Below, piece after piece: positions 34,426-42,959 of a stretch of DNA of 64,000 nucleotides (positions within the stretch are counted from its first letter, which is position 1; every line of letters starts with the position of its first letter). The notes beneath the pieces were generated by a model, which did no database searches, was not told the origin of the DNA, and worked only from the letters and a program-made list of their open reading frames with translations. The DNA is from Chloroflexota bacterium (GTDB lineage Bacteria; Chloroflexota; Anaerolineae; UBA4142), in the NCBI GenBank assembly GCA_016208315.1, contig JACQYF010000056.1, positions 23,090-87,089 on the forward strand. The letters are read 5' to 3'. Position numbers and translations under genes: made by a program.

Positions 34426-35859
34426 TCAGAATTGCATGTACACGAATTGTTTCAGGCCCCACTTGCCCAAAATGACCAGTGCGAAAATCAGCGCATAGTA
34501 GACGGCCCAGCGCACGTAGACCGGCCGAGTCCCCAATCTCTCCCAGAGGGCGCGCTTTTCGTCAACGATTTCGACGACCAGGAGCACGCCGATGAGGATG
34601 ATCGAGAGCACGATTTCGTCGGTAAAAGGATATGAAGCCACGAGCGTTGGCAGCCGAGGCACCGCCGCGGCGATTCGCGCGAGAATCGTGGTCGCGTCAG
34701 AGATCGAGCTGGCGCGGAAAAAGACCCAGGCGAGGGTTACGAGGTGGAACGTCACCAGACTGCCGACGAGCGAGCCGACCACACCCGGCACTCGCAGAAT
34801 CCGCCCCAATTTTTCACGGATACCGGCCGTCATCACCGTGACGATTTGGTACAACCCATTGAGACCGCCCCAAACCACAAACGTCCAATTCGCGCCGTGC
34901 CACAAGCCGCTCACGAGAAAGACGGCCACCTGGTTCAGATAGAACCGCGGCTTGCCGACTTTGCTCCCGCCCATCGGGATGTACATGTAATCGCGAAACC
35001 AATTGCTGAGCGAAATGTGCCACCGGTTCTTGCCCCAGAACTCTGGCGCCGAGGTGGCCATGTACGGGCGGCGAAAGTTCTCCATCAGGTTGAATCCCAG
35101 CACGCGCGCCGCGCCGATCGCGATATCCGAATAGCCCGAAAAGTCGCAATAGATTTGGAACGCAAAAAAATACGTGGCGATCACGAGCGCGAGCGGCGAG
35201 CCTAACTCTGGATTCTTGTACGCGGTGTCCACAAATACGGCGAGCCGATCCGCGATCACCACCTTTTTGAATAGGCCCCAGAGCATCAACTGCAAGCCGG
35301 CCGTCACACCCTCCGGATCGAATCTCACCGGTCGCAGCACTTGGGGCAGAAACGTCGTGGCGCGTTCGATCGGCCCGGCCAGCAATTTCGGGAAGAAGGA
35401 AACGTACAGAGTAAATCGTCCAACGTGCCGTTCGGCCGCGAGACGATTCTGATACACGTCTAGAATGTAACTGACGCAGGAGAAGCTAAAGAACGATAGA
35501 CCGGCCGGCAGCAACAGTCCCAACGCGGGCGCGACCGAAGACTGCATCAGTTCATTTAGAGAACCGGCAAAGAAGTCAAAATACTTGAAAACGAACAAGG
35601 GCGCGAGGGATGCGAGAACTCCCGCGATGGCGACAAGTTTCTTTCTCCCCGGTTCCTGCGCTGCGCCGATGCCCAATCCCGCCACGTAGGCCAGCAGCGC
35701 GGACGCGAGGAGCAGCAAAACGTAGCCGGCGTTGAACGTCGAATAAAAGTAGATGCTGGCCGCCAGGAGCAACAGCCAGCGAAACTTGGGCGGGAGAGCA
35801 TAATAGATGGCGACGAGAATGGCGAAGAAGGCAAGGAACGAAAAGGAATTGAATAGCAT
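34426..35859 (-). CDS. MBOAT-family O-acyltransferase (AlgI-like)
   Basis: A 477-residue polytopic acyltransferase. The pattern LLPAGLSFFSFSCVSYILDVY, FFPKLLAGPIERA, and the catalytic-His segment SGLWHGANWTFVVWGG are typical of AlgI/PatB/DltB proteins, which carry acetyl groups across the membrane to exopolysaccharide or peptidoglycan. The SGNH protein downstream probably completes the reaction outside. Its place in an operon led by E1-alpha/E1-beta is unusual: an acetyl-yielding oxidation and an acetyl-transfer pair could be linked, but this is only inferred. Confidence 0.88.
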   Translation of the reverse strand: MLFNSFSFLAFFAILVAIYYALPPKFRWLLLLAASIYFYSTFNAGYVLLLLASALLAYVAGLGIGAAQEPGRKKLVAIAGVLASLAPLFVFKYFDFFAGSLNELMQSSVAPALGLLLPAGLSFFSFSCVSYILDVYQNRLAAERHVGRFTLYVSFFPKLLAGPIERATTFLPQVLRPVRFDPEGVTAGLQLMLWGLFKKVVIADRLAVFVDTAYKNPELGSPLALVIATYFFAFQIYCDFSGYSDIAIGAARVLGFNLMENFRRPYMATSAPEFWGKNRWHISLSNWFRDYMYIPMGGSKVGKPRFYLNQVAVFLVSGLWHGANWTFVVWGGLNGLYQIVTVMTAGIREKLGRILRVPGVVGSLVGSLVTFHLVTLAWVFFRASSISDATTILARIAAAVPRLPTLVASYPFTDEIVLSIILIGVLLVVEIVDEKRALWERLGTRPVYVRWAVYYALIFALVILGKWGLKQFVYMQF

Positions 35860-35889
35860 GGTTGATCCGTTCGTAAAGTCTTGGAACGA

Positions 35890-36807
35890 TTAAAGGCCGC
35901 TGTCAGCCACTTTGCCCAGCGCGGGTGTACTCATACTTTGGGACGGCTCGTATCCCGGCACGAGCACCGTGGTTGTCTTGGGAAGAGTCTGCGTATTCAG
36001 GGTCAATTGATTTCCGCTCACGCGCTGCACGGTCTTGCCGGTCAGAAATGCATCTACGGTTTCGATCGGCAACGTCACCGCCGGGGTTTTATAGTGCATC
36101 GGGATCACCGCCTTCGGCTTGAGCGACTCGACGACCTGGGTAGCTTTGGCGGCATCAATCGTGAAATTGCCGCCGACCGGAATCATGAGCACGTCCACCG
36201 CGCCAATCGTCGTAACCTGCTCTGCGCTAAGCAAATGCCCGAGGTCGCCGACATGCACGATCCTTAGCCCATTTGCCTCGACGACAAAGACGGCGTTCTT
36301 GCCGCGCGCCGACCCTTGGGTATCGTCGTGATAGGTGTTCACGGTACGCAAGCGCACGCCCTGCACCGTCTCGTCAACCTTGGCCCAGTCCGTGCCCGCA
36401 AGCCCGCGCAGAATCTTTGGGGCGCCGGATGCGAGCGCGACATTATTGTGGTCGCTGTGCTCGTGACTAACCGTGACCACGTCAATGCCACTCCGAGCGG
36501 TAACCTTATACCCCACGCTTGCGCCGACCGGGTCCAGCATGATCGTCGGACCGCCTTCGACCTTGAGTGTGAACATGGCTTGTCCGTAATAGGTGAAGGT
36601 CACGCCATTGGACGCGGGAGCTGGCGGCACGGGTGTTGCCGTCGGCGCAACCCTAGTTGCCGTTGGCGGAATGGCGATCGCGGTCGGCGGCACCCGTGTC
36701 GCGGTGGGCGGCACGGGCGTCGCCGTAGGTGGCGCCGGTGTTGGCGGCGCGGCGCAGCCACTCAATACCAGAACGCACAAGATAACGAGCGCCGCAAGTC
36801 GTCGCAT
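35890..36807 (-). CDS. Lipoprotein with metallo-beta-lactamase (UlaG-like) domain
   Basis: A 305-residue lipoprotein: lipobox LSGC, then a Pro/Thr linker rich in PPTAT repeats, then a metal-dependent hydrolase domain. Metal ligands are visible in VSHEHSDHNNV, NTYHDD, VHVGDLGHLL and IPMHYK, the pattern of UlaG/YtnP-like hydrolases. The ATG at 36807 has GGAGG 6 nt upstream. The substrate is unknown; a lactone, phosphodiester or thioester is possible. It lies between the haem lipoproteins and the MBOAT gene. Confidence 0.82.
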   Translation of the reverse strand: MRRLAALVILCVLVLSGCAAPPTPAPPTATPVPPTATRVPPTAIAIPPTATRVAPTATPVPPAPASNGVTFTYYGQAMFTLKVEGGPTIMLDPVGASVGYKVTARSGIDVVTVSHEHSDHNNVALASGAPKILRGLAGTDWAKVDETVQGVRLRTVNTYHDDTQGSARGKNAVFVVEANGLRIVHVGDLGHLLSAEQVTTIGAVDVLMIPVGGNFTIDAAKATQVVESLKPKAVIPMHYKTPAVTLPIETVDAFLTGKTVQRVSGNQLTLNTQTLPKTTTVLVPGYEPSQSMSTPALGKVADSGL

Positions 36808-36869
36808 GGGTTTCCTCCGAACGAATGTCGGCATCAACATTCAAGACATGAAGGATGATTTCGTCTGAA

Positions 36870-37424
36870 TTAGTAGGACGTCCAGTCGCCCAAGAGTTCC
36901 TCCGGCAGTTGTGGGATCACCCGGTCGGGAGGAAAGTTGGCGATCAGGTAAGCGTAGATCGTGTCGAGCATGGCGTCGGGCACAATCGTGCGACCCACGT
37001 GCCCGAGCCGATGGCTCTGCCATTCCTCTTTTGGCTTGGCTGCAATGGCGATGGCCGCGATGTGGTGACAACCAACGCAGTACTCAAGCGTCTCCTGCCG
37101 CCCGGGCGCGTTAGGCAGCAATTTGTCAATGTCCAGCTTGGTGGTGGCGCCCTGTGATTTGGTCGCCGCGGTGGGCTGGGCGGGCGCCGCGGTCGGGTTC
37201 GCGGCTTTTGGTGCCGCCGTCGCCGTTGGGGCCGATGTTGGCGCCGCGGTCGGGCTAACAGCTTTTGGGGCGCTCGTCGCCGTGGTTACAGGCGCCGGCG
37301 TCGGCGTCTGCGCTGCTGCTTGTGGCGCGCTCGTGGGTGGCACGCTCGTGGCGGGCGCACTGCATGCCGCGACTGACAGCAAAACTATCAGCGCGGCGAG
37401 CAAGTACCAGGTTCGGATTCTCAT
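36870..37424 (-). CDS. Monohaem CxxCH lipoprotein
   Basis: 184 residues: lipobox VAAC, an Ala/Pro/Thr linker of about 70 residues, then an 80-residue haem domain. CVGCH is followed by W 15 residues later and by H seven after the W (W-x6-H). The C-terminus YLIANFPPDRVIPQLP resembles the ends of the other haem domains here. The invariant second His suggests bis-His ligation. It is likely an electron carrier tethered outside the membrane. Confidence 0.8.
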   Translation of the reverse strand: MRIRTWYLLAALIVLLSVAACSAPATSVPPTSAPQAAAQTPTPAPVTTATSAPKAVSPTAAPTSAPTATAAPKAANPTAAPAQPTAATKSQGATTKLDIDKLLPNAPGRQETLEYCVGCHHIAAIAIAAKPKEEWQSHRLGHVGRTIVPDAMLDTIYAYLIANFPPDRVIPQLPEELLGDWTSY

Positions 37425-37436
37425 GCTTCTACTCCT

Positions 37437-38033
37437 CTAGAAAGGCGCGCAGGTTATGCCCTGCCTCATCTCTGCCGGGAGAGCCGGCTCGGGCTTGGTA
37501 TCATTAAAGTTCGCCCCAAGATAATCGAAGATTGTCTTATAGTCGGCGTCACTCATTGCGCTAACTTCGCTCTTATGCTGGATGTTGACGCGTTCCCAGT
37601 GCCCGGCGGCTCGCTGACCGATCACAGGACACAGGGGTGAGTGGCAATTGCCGCAGCCGGTGAGCAACAAATCTCGACCGGCTCCCGCTGGCAAGTAGGA
37701 AGCCATACTGCCGGGTTTGGTCGCGGGCGTTGCCGCACCGGCTGATGTCGTCGCGGCCGCCGTCGGCGCGGTGGTCGGCGCCGGAGTTGGCGCAGTCGTG
37801 GGCGCAAGCGTAGGAGTGCGGGTAGGGGCCGCGGTGGGCGCAGCCGAAGGCGCAGCGGTTGGAGCGGTGGTGGGAACAGCGGTAGGTGCGCGAGTTGGCA
37901 CGGCCGTAGGCGCCGCAGTAGGCGCAAGGGTCGCCGTTGGCGGAGGCGTGGGAGGCGCGGCGCAAGCGGTGAGGGAGAGCAATAGGGACAAGCCGCAGAA
38001 CAGGGTCAAGATGACCTTCTCACGGCGGATCAT
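37437..38033 (-). CDS. Monohaem CxxCH lipoprotein
   Basis: 198 residues: RR-containing N-region, lipobox LTAC, about 90 residues of PTAAPT-type linker, then a haem domain beginning YLPAGAGRDLL. CGNCH, then W 15 residues on and W-x6-H, as in its neighbours. AAGGAG precedes the ATG. It lies 37 nt downstream of the YgiT-type gene and 12 nt upstream of the next haem lipoprotein, so operon A makes two such carriers. Confidence 0.8.
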   Translation of the reverse strand: MIRREKVILTLFCGLSLLLSLTACAAPPTPPPTATLAPTAAPTAVPTRAPTAVPTTAPTAAPSAAPTAAPTRTPTLAPTTAPTPAPTTAPTAAATTSAGAATPATKPGSMASYLPAGAGRDLLLTGCGNCHSPLCPVIGQRAAGHWERVNIQHKSEVSAMSDADYKTIFDYLGANFNDTKPEPALPAEMRQGITCAPF

Positions 38034-38070
38034 GAGTCTTTTCTCCTTGTATAGATTTCTCCTCGATTAC

Positions 38071-38403
38071 TCAACCCTGCGCGTCCGCCTGCGCAAATTC
38101 TGGCTGCTCTTCAACTTGTATGCCTGTGTAGCGCTGCATGCGCGGTTTAAGCGAATAGACGGGAACGAGGATCTCACGCACAACTTCGGCGGGGGGGAAA
38201 CCATCTTGCGTCAATCGTCGCAGCGCATCCGTTGTATCTTCGTCGTAGAATTGTTCGACGCACTCGTCACAGATCATCGCTTGAACATCTTCCACCATAT
38301 AGAGTTGGTCTCGGATCACCATGGTCGTTTTAACCAGCCCGGAGCGCATGGGATTTTCACAGCGCGGGCAAGGAACTGCTTGGGGGTTCGTTTGAACACT
38401 CAT
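38071..38403 (-). CDS. YgiT-type zinc-finger protein, operon A copy
   Basis: 110 residues. Two CxxC pairs (CPRC at about 12-15 and CDEC at about 45-48) form the zinc site of the YgiT/MqsA N-terminal domain, but there is no Xre-type HTH domain as in MqsA antitoxin, and no toxin gene is near. The C-terminal half has the segment REILVPVYSL, which is identical in the operon B copy. The conserved position after E1-beta suggests a role in this system, perhaps assembly or regulation. Confidence 0.8.
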   Translation of the reverse strand: MSVQTNPQAVPCPRCENPMRSGLVKTTMVIRDQLYMVEDVQAMICDECVEQFYDEDTTDALRRLTQDGFPPAEVVREILVPVYSLKPRMQRYTGIQVEEQPEFAQADAQG

Positions 38404-38436
38404 TTGTTTTTCTCTCCGTTTCTATTAGAGGACAGA

Positions 38437-38480
38437 CCCTGCCCCTGCGGTTGCCGTTGCCGGCGAAAGCAGGGGCAGGG
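38437..38480. repeat. 12-bp inverted repeat between the operon A YgiT and E1-beta genes
   Basis: CCCTGCCCCTGC (38437-38448) and GCAGGGGCAGGG (38469-38480). It lies downstream of E1-beta; on the + strand an A-run follows. It may stabilise or attenuate the E1 message. Confidence 0.6.
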
Positions 38481-38538
38481 AAAAACACGCGCAGCGTGCC
38501 ATCGGTTCAAAGCAGCAAAATGCCTGCTTGGACGCGAC

Positions 38539-39513
38539 TTAGATCGTCATCATCTTCACGGCTGCGTCAAGGATCTTGGGCGCATCCGGGCGCATCCACT
38601 CGATCATTTCTTTGGCGCCAGGCCCGGGCGCGTCCGGGAAGGTGATCTTGCGGAGTTTGGCGCCGGGCACGAACTGGGCCACTTCGGAAATCACGTGCGA
38701 AGAGAACCCAACATATGGCCCGTGTTCCACCACCAACATTCGGCCGGTCTTTTTCACGGAGGCGAACAGCGTGGCCGTGTCGAGCGGCTTGATGGATTGC
38801 AGGTCAATGAACTCGACATTGACGCCCGCCTTGGCGATTTCGGGCAGCGCCTTGTTGACGTCGATGGTGGCGGGCGCCCAGGCGACAAGGGTGAGGTCCT
38901 TGCCTTCCTGCCGCACCTTTGCCTTGCCGATTTCCACCGTGTACGCTTCGTCTGGAACTTCGACGGGCGCCGTCGAGCCGACTTCAGAGTACGAGACGAA
39001 CATCACCGGGTCGGCGTCACGGATCGCGGCGACCATCAACCCTTTGCCGTTGTACGCGTCGCTGGGGACGACGACCTTGATGCCTGGCAGTGTTGCATAA
39101 GCAGCTTCGGCGCCGACGATGACGTGCTGCGCCGCGGGTCCGCCGACACGCGATGCGCCTTGGACGATGAGCACGAACGAGGTGTTCGCCTGCCCGCCGG
39201 TCATGAGACGCAGCGAGCCGGCTTGGTTGTGGATAAACTCCAGCCCCCAGTGCGGGACCATGCTGGGGATCGCAGCCACCATTTTGAGGCCGGCCATTGC
39301 GGCGCCGATTGACATATTGACGTTGAGGTCTTCGTCAATGGGCGCGCGGACCGTGCGAACGGTGCCGAATTCTTTTGCCAGGTCAATGACCTCGCCGGTC
39401 GGCAGGGTGGACGTCGGAATATTAAGCTGCCCGATGTAGCACACACTTTTGTTGGCGCGCATTTCCTGTGCGACACCCTCGAGCCATGCGTAACCAAACG
39501 GTTTTTTAGCCAT
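38539..39513 (-). CDS. 2-oxoacid dehydrogenase E1 component, beta subunit (operon A)
   Basis: 324 residues, the usual E1-beta length, with transketolase-type pyrimidine-binding and C-terminal domains. The catalytic Glu that activates thiamine diphosphate is in RAPIDEDLNV. IPSMVPHW, GASRVGGP, PSDAYNGKGL and the late VVEHGPYVGFSSH follow the family pattern. It has no signal peptide, unlike the E1-alpha 20 nt upstream, so it may be exported together with folded E1-alpha through Tat. No E2 or E3 gene accompanies it. GGAGAGGAGG precedes the ATG. Confidence 0.88.
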   Translation of the reverse strand: MAKKPFGYAWLEGVAQEMRANKSVCYIGQLNIPTSTLPTGEVIDLAKEFGTVRTVRAPIDEDLNVNMSIGAAMAGLKMVAAIPSMVPHWGLEFIHNQAGSLRLMTGGQANTSFVLIVQGASRVGGPAAQHVIVGAEAAYATLPGIKVVVPSDAYNGKGLMVAAIRDADPVMFVSYSEVGSTAPVEVPDEAYTVEIGKAKVRQEGKDLTLVAWAPATIDVNKALPEIAKAGVNVEFIDLQSIKPLDTATLFASVKKTGRMLVVEHGPYVGFSSHVISEVAQFVPGAKLRKITFPDAPGPGAKEMIEWMRPDAPKILDAAVKMMTI

Positions 39514-39533
39514 GGGAATTGTCCTCCTCTCCT

Positions 39534-40922
39534 TTAGGCCTCAACCACATAGTTCTTGGCGAGTTGCCGGACGTAGTCGGGCGTCCGCCAAGCCGTCGAG
39601 GTTCCCTTGCGGTCAAAGAACTGCGTCGCTTCCACCGAGCCGGTCGCGTACACGTTCTGGAGCCCCATTTCTGGAGTCGCCACTTTACCCTTGCGCGCAA
39701 ATTCCCAAGACGCATCTACTTTGGCTCTGACGTCTTTATCGATCGCGGCAAGTTCCTCGGCGGTGGCAAGTTGCTTGTCCAGGAGGAATGCCTTGTAGCG
39801 CACGATGGGATCGCGCGACATCCATTGCCGCACTTCGTCGTCGGTGCGATACGGGAGTCCGAACGAGCCCTGTTGACCGGCCTTGGCGCCGGCAAAGCCC
39901 TGATGGTCGTACCAGCGCCAGGTCATCGCCTCGATGACGGCGGGCGCGCTGTTGGCGCGGGCGTACTCGACCGCCTGTTTGGTTGCGTCGTACACTTGCG
40001 AAACATCGTTGCCGTCCACCAAGAAGACTGGGACCCCTATGCCCTTGGGAAGCTCGGACTGGTACTTGGTCGCGGTGACGAACCCGGTCCCGGTCGAGGT
40101 GCCCTGGAAGTTGTTTTCGATGAAGGCGATGTACGGCCACCCAAAGTTTTGGGCGTTGCGGATGGAGTTGAAGAAATAGCGCGAGCTGGCTGCCTGGTCG
40201 CCGGCGAAGCAGATGGCAACTTGCTTGGTGCCGCGCACCTTGGCGCTATAGGCCGCGCCGGCGGCGAGCCACCAACCGCCACCCACGATGCCGTTCGACC
40301 CCATGATGCCCAGGGACATGTCCACGATGTGCATGGACAAGCCATAGCCCTTGCAATACCCTTCCTGCTTGGCAAAGATTTCGGCAGACATCCTGTTGAG
40401 GTCGCCGCCCTTGGCGATAATGTGCCCGTGTCCACGATGGGTGCTGGTGATAAAGTCGTCCTTGTTGAGCGCGCCCATCGCGCCGGCGGCGATCGCCTCT
40501 TCGCCGATGTACATGTGGAAGTAGCCGTACAGCTTGTCTTTGCCGCCCAGGAACAGGTCTTTGCCGGTGTCTTCCCAGACGCGCTCGGCGACCATGGTGG
40601 TATAGAACCCGAGCAGTTTGTCCTTGGGGAGTTTCGCAAAGTTTGCCGCCGCCGGGGTGTCGGCGAATTTTTCCGGGGGCAAGAACTTGACGGTATCTCC
40701 CGGTTGCCATTTCAGGTTTTGACCCGGTCCCTCGGTAGCCAATGGCACGCTCTTGCCAAATTTGACGCCGGTTACGCTGGCAACCTGCTCCACTACTGGA
40801 GCTTGCGCTTGGGCTTGCTGAGCACCACCGAGGGCGGAGACAAAGGCCGCCGAAACCCCCGCGGTACCCAGCACTTTGAGAAATGCGCGCCGGTCCATTA
40901 CGAATCTCTGTTTTGCTGACAT
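39534..40922 (-). CDS. Tat-exported 2-oxoacid dehydrogenase E1 component, alpha subunit (operon A)
   Basis: 462 residues. The N-terminus is a twin-arginine signal (DRRAFLKVLG, hydrophobic stretch, cleavage near AQAQA), very unusual for this normally cytoplasmic enzyme. After a 70-residue extension containing NLKWQPGDTVKFLPPEK, the E1-alpha fold follows: STHRGHGHIIAKGG and the diphosphate-binding stretch FAGDQAASS to IAFIENN. The standard GDG is GDQ here. AAGGAGGG lies 7 nt before the ATG. It heads operon A. Pyruvate, acetoin or branched-chain 2-oxoacids are possible substrates. Confidence 0.88.
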   Translation of the reverse strand: MSAKQRFVMDRRAFLKVLGTAGVSAAFVSALGGAQQAQAQAPVVEQVASVTGVKFGKSVPLATEGPGQNLKWQPGDTVKFLPPEKFADTPAAANFAKLPKDKLLGFYTTMVAERVWEDTGKDLFLGGKDKLYGYFHMYIGEEAIAAGAMGALNKDDFITSTHRGHGHIIAKGGDLNRMSAEIFAKQEGYCKGYGLSMHIVDMSLGIMGSNGIVGGGWWLAAGAAYSAKVRGTKQVAICFAGDQAASSRYFFNSIRNAQNFGWPYIAFIENNFQGTSTGTGFVTATKYQSELPKGIGVPVFLVDGNDVSQVYDATKQAVEYARANSAPAVIEAMTWRWYDHQGFAGAKAGQQGSFGLPYRTDDEVRQWMSRDPIVRYKAFLLDKQLATAEELAAIDKDVRAKVDASWEFARKGKVATPEMGLQNVYATGSVEATQFFDRKGTSTAWRTPDYVRQLAKNYVVEA

Positions 40923-41214
40923 GGATTAACCCTCCTTTAGCCAATCCTACCTTTCGATGTAATTGACATCGCACCTAGAGCGCAACGTTGGTGTGTTCTG
41001 CCGGCACCTCCTCGCCGTGGATTGGCTCCTCCCAGCGCCGACTCGGCGGCGTCGCTGGACACTAGAGCCATAAACCGATTGCATCAACACCGTGCCATCC
41101 CTGCCACAGGGCAACGTACCTCGGGTAGCAAATCCTCGGCACATTTCACATGGAGGCGTAAGGGAGGCGAATCTCGCAACTTTGCCGCCAGAAGGCGGCA
41201 CATAGCCAGTACTC
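40923..41214 (-). other. Long leader between the operon A promoter and E1-alpha
   Basis: About 290 nt with no credible ORF. GCCGCC-AGAA-GGCGGC (41183-41198) is a hairpin and GGCGGCG/CGCCG words near 41040 may form another. AAGGAGGG for E1-alpha is at the end. Such a long leader could be a regulatory RNA, but no known family was recognised. Confidence 0.4.
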
Positions 41215-41243
41215 ACTATAGCAGAACCAATCGCTGGCTTGAA
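41215..41243 (-). promoter_or_regulatory. Extended -10 promoter of operon A
   Basis: On the minus strand: TTCAAG (41238-41243), 17-nt spacer, TATAGT (41215-41220) with TGC before it (TGCTATAGT). It lies about 290 nt upstream of E1-alpha, leaving a long leader, and immediately downstream of the 38-nt element at 41243-41280. Confidence 0.65.
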
Positions 41244-41280
41244 GGGAAATGGGGCCAACTTTGCTGGACCAAAAGTGCCA
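41243..41280 (-). promoter_or_regulatory. 38-nt upstream element, operon A copy
   Basis: Read on the + strand, AGGGAAATGGGGCCA, 7 variable nt, TGGACCAAAAGTGCCA. It matches 46360-46397 at 31 of 38 positions, with 6 of the 7 differences in the central spacer. It contains the imperfect dyad GGGCCA-N7-TGGACC. The near edge is 23 nt from the -10 box in both copies. Confidence 0.75.
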
Positions 41281-41378
41281 CGTTAAGCATAGGCAAAAAA
41301 AACTACGGCTCGTTAGAGCCGTAGGAAACGATGCTGATACCCCGTTTTTTTGAGAGAACGGCGTTCTCCAATAAACCG
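41281..41378 (-). terminator. Intrinsic terminator ending operon B
   Basis: On the minus strand, CTACGGCTC pairs with GAGCCGTAG around the loop TAAC (41303-41324), followed by eight T (A-run 41295-41302 on +). It lies 55 nt after the second HtrA gene and just before the operon A promoter region, so the two operons are separate units. Confidence 0.85.
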
Positions 41379-42158
41379 CTACCGGCGGTCGCCGTCAGGT
41401 TTGGGAATCCACGGGCTGATGATCTCGCGGACTTGACTCGACGGCACGGCAAACCCCAACCCTTCCAGGATGCCGCTGTCGCTCGCCGTCCGCACGGTCA
41501 ACGTGTTGATGCCGACGACCTGGCCGCGCAGGTTGAGGAGCGGTCCACCCGAATTGCCTTTGTTGATCGCGGCATCGGTCTGAATCAAGCCGCGCATGCC
41601 GCCCACTTGGCGGTTCAGTCCGCTCACGATGCCCAGCGTCACGGTGCCGTGAAATTCGTCGAGGGGGCTGCCGATGGCGATGACAACTTGACCCGGCGTC
41701 AATTCGCTCGAATCCCCAAGCTGCGCCACCGCTGGCATTTCCCCGCTCACGGCGACAACTGCCAGATCGGAGACAGAGTCCTCGCCGATTACAGTCCCGT
41801 TCTCTTTTCTGCCGTCGGAGAAGACCACCTGCAGTTTTTGTTCACGATTGACGACATGATAATTCGTGACGATGTATCCCCTTGAATCAACAATGACTCC
41901 GGAGCCGGAAATGATGGGGTAAATCATATAGCCGGTAATGCCAGAGTTCGGCTGCATATAGTTTACAATCGTCACGACGGCCGGTTTGACAGTGCGGATG
42001 ACATCGGTCACCAGGTCCTCTTGGCTGACCGGAGTAGGGTGGCTCGTGTAGCCCGCATAATATCCGGTCGCGACTCCAATCGCTGCTACGGCCGTGATGC
42101 CGATCAAGGCGACGAGCATTTTGAAGAAAGAAGCAAGCGCAGAGCCGCGTGTTTGCAT
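41379..42158 (-). CDS. HtrA/DegP-like trypsin-fold protease without PDZ (copy 2)
   Basis: 259 residues. A single N-terminal membrane helix (MLVALIGITAVAAIGVATG) anchors an extracytoplasmic serine protease. The triad is visible: His in TNYHVVN, Asp in SVSDLAVV, Ser in NKGNSGGPL. No PDZ domain follows. It lies 6 nt after a paralogue with long nucleotide-identical stretches, a recent tandem duplication. It may process or quality-control the exported proteins of operon B. Confidence 0.88.
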   Translation of the reverse strand: MQTRGSALASFFKMLVALIGITAVAAIGVATGYYAGYTSHPTPVSQEDLVTDVIRTVKPAVVTIVNYMQPNSGITGYMIYPIISGSGVIVDSRGYIVTNYHVVNREQKLQVVFSDGRKENGTVIGEDSVSDLAVVAVSGEMPAVAQLGDSSELTPGQVVIAIGSPLDEFHGTVTLGIVSGLNRQVGGMRGLIQTDAAINKGNSGGPLLNLRGQVVGINTLTVRTASDSGILEGLGFAVPSSQVREIISPWIPKPDGDRR

Positions 42159-42164
42159 ATCCGC

Positions 42165-42938
42165 CTACTTTTGCCGAGCGCTTTCGATCCACGGGTTGAC
42201 GATTTCGCGCACTCGGTTCGACGGCACGGCAAACCCTAACCCTTCGAGAATGCCGCTGTCGCTCGCCGTCCGTACCGTCAGCGTGTTGATGCCGATCACC
42301 TGTCCGCGCAGGTTGATGAGCGGTCCGCCCGAACTGCCCCGGTTGATCGCCGCATCCGTCTGGATCAAACCGCGCAGCCCGCCCACCTGGCGGTTCAGTC
42401 CGCTCACGATGCCCAGCGTCACGGTGCCGTGAAATTCGTCGAGGGGGCTGCCGATGGCGATGACGACTTGACCCGGCGTCAATTCGCTCGAATCTCCAAA
42501 CTCCGCCACCGCTGGCATGTCCCCGCTCACGTGGATCACCGCGATATCGGCAACTGAATCTTCGCCGATCACACGCGCGCGCACTCTCTGCCCGTTTGAA
42601 AAAATCACCCACAAGATGTCATCCAGGTTGACCACGTGATAATTGGTGACGATATATCCCTTTGAATCAATAATGACTCCCGAGCCATAGGCGATCGTCG
42701 TGAGTTCTTGGCCGGTAAAAGCCCCATTCGGGAGCGTCTTGTTGACGATCGTGACGACGGCGGGTTCAACCTTTCGGCTCGCGTCTATTGCAACCGATTC
42801 TTCCCGCACCGGCGTTGGCACGCGCCTGGAGACGGCGAAGGATCCGCCGGCGACTCCTATTGCTGCTCCGCAGGAAATTGCCGCCGCGATCGCGATGACC
42901 TTCAACAACCACAGCAACCCATGGTCTATACTTTGCAT
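42165..42938 (-). CDS. HtrA/DegP-like trypsin-fold protease without PDZ (copy 1)
   Basis: 257 residues, organised as the next gene: an N-terminal membrane helix, then a protease domain with TNYHVVN (His), SVADIAVI (Asp) and NRGSSGGPL (Ser). The domain ends without a PDZ. The catalytic halves of the two genes are far more similar than the anchors, as if recently duplicated or homogenised. It lies 21 nt downstream of the haem lipoprotein gene. Confidence 0.88.
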   Translation of the reverse strand: MQSIDHGLLWLLKVIAIAAAISCGAAIGVAGGSFAVSRRVPTPVREESVAIDASRKVEPAVVTIVNKTLPNGAFTGQELTTIAYGSGVIIDSKGYIVTNYHVVNLDDILWVIFSNGQRVRARVIGEDSVADIAVIHVSGDMPAVAEFGDSSELTPGQVVIAIGSPLDEFHGTVTLGIVSGLNRQVGGLRGLIQTDAAINRGSSGGPLINLRGQVIGINTLTVRTASDSGILEGLGFAVPSNRVREIVNPWIESARQK

Positions 42939-42959
42939 CTACGGATAGAGTGGAAAAGG

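Noticed and set aside
38071..38403. MqsA-type antitoxin of a toxin-antitoxin pair
   Set aside because: No HTH domain and no MqsR or DUF4258 toxin next to either copy.
37717..39312. 531-codon + strand frame opposite the haem lipoprotein and E1-beta genes
   Set aside because: Crosses several real minus-strand genes and begins with Val/Gly/Ala repeats that mirror the PTAAPT linker.
39519..40919. 466-codon + strand frame opposite E1-alpha of operon A
   Set aside because: Shadow of a recognisable enzyme; the same happens opposite operon B E1-alpha (44936-46264).
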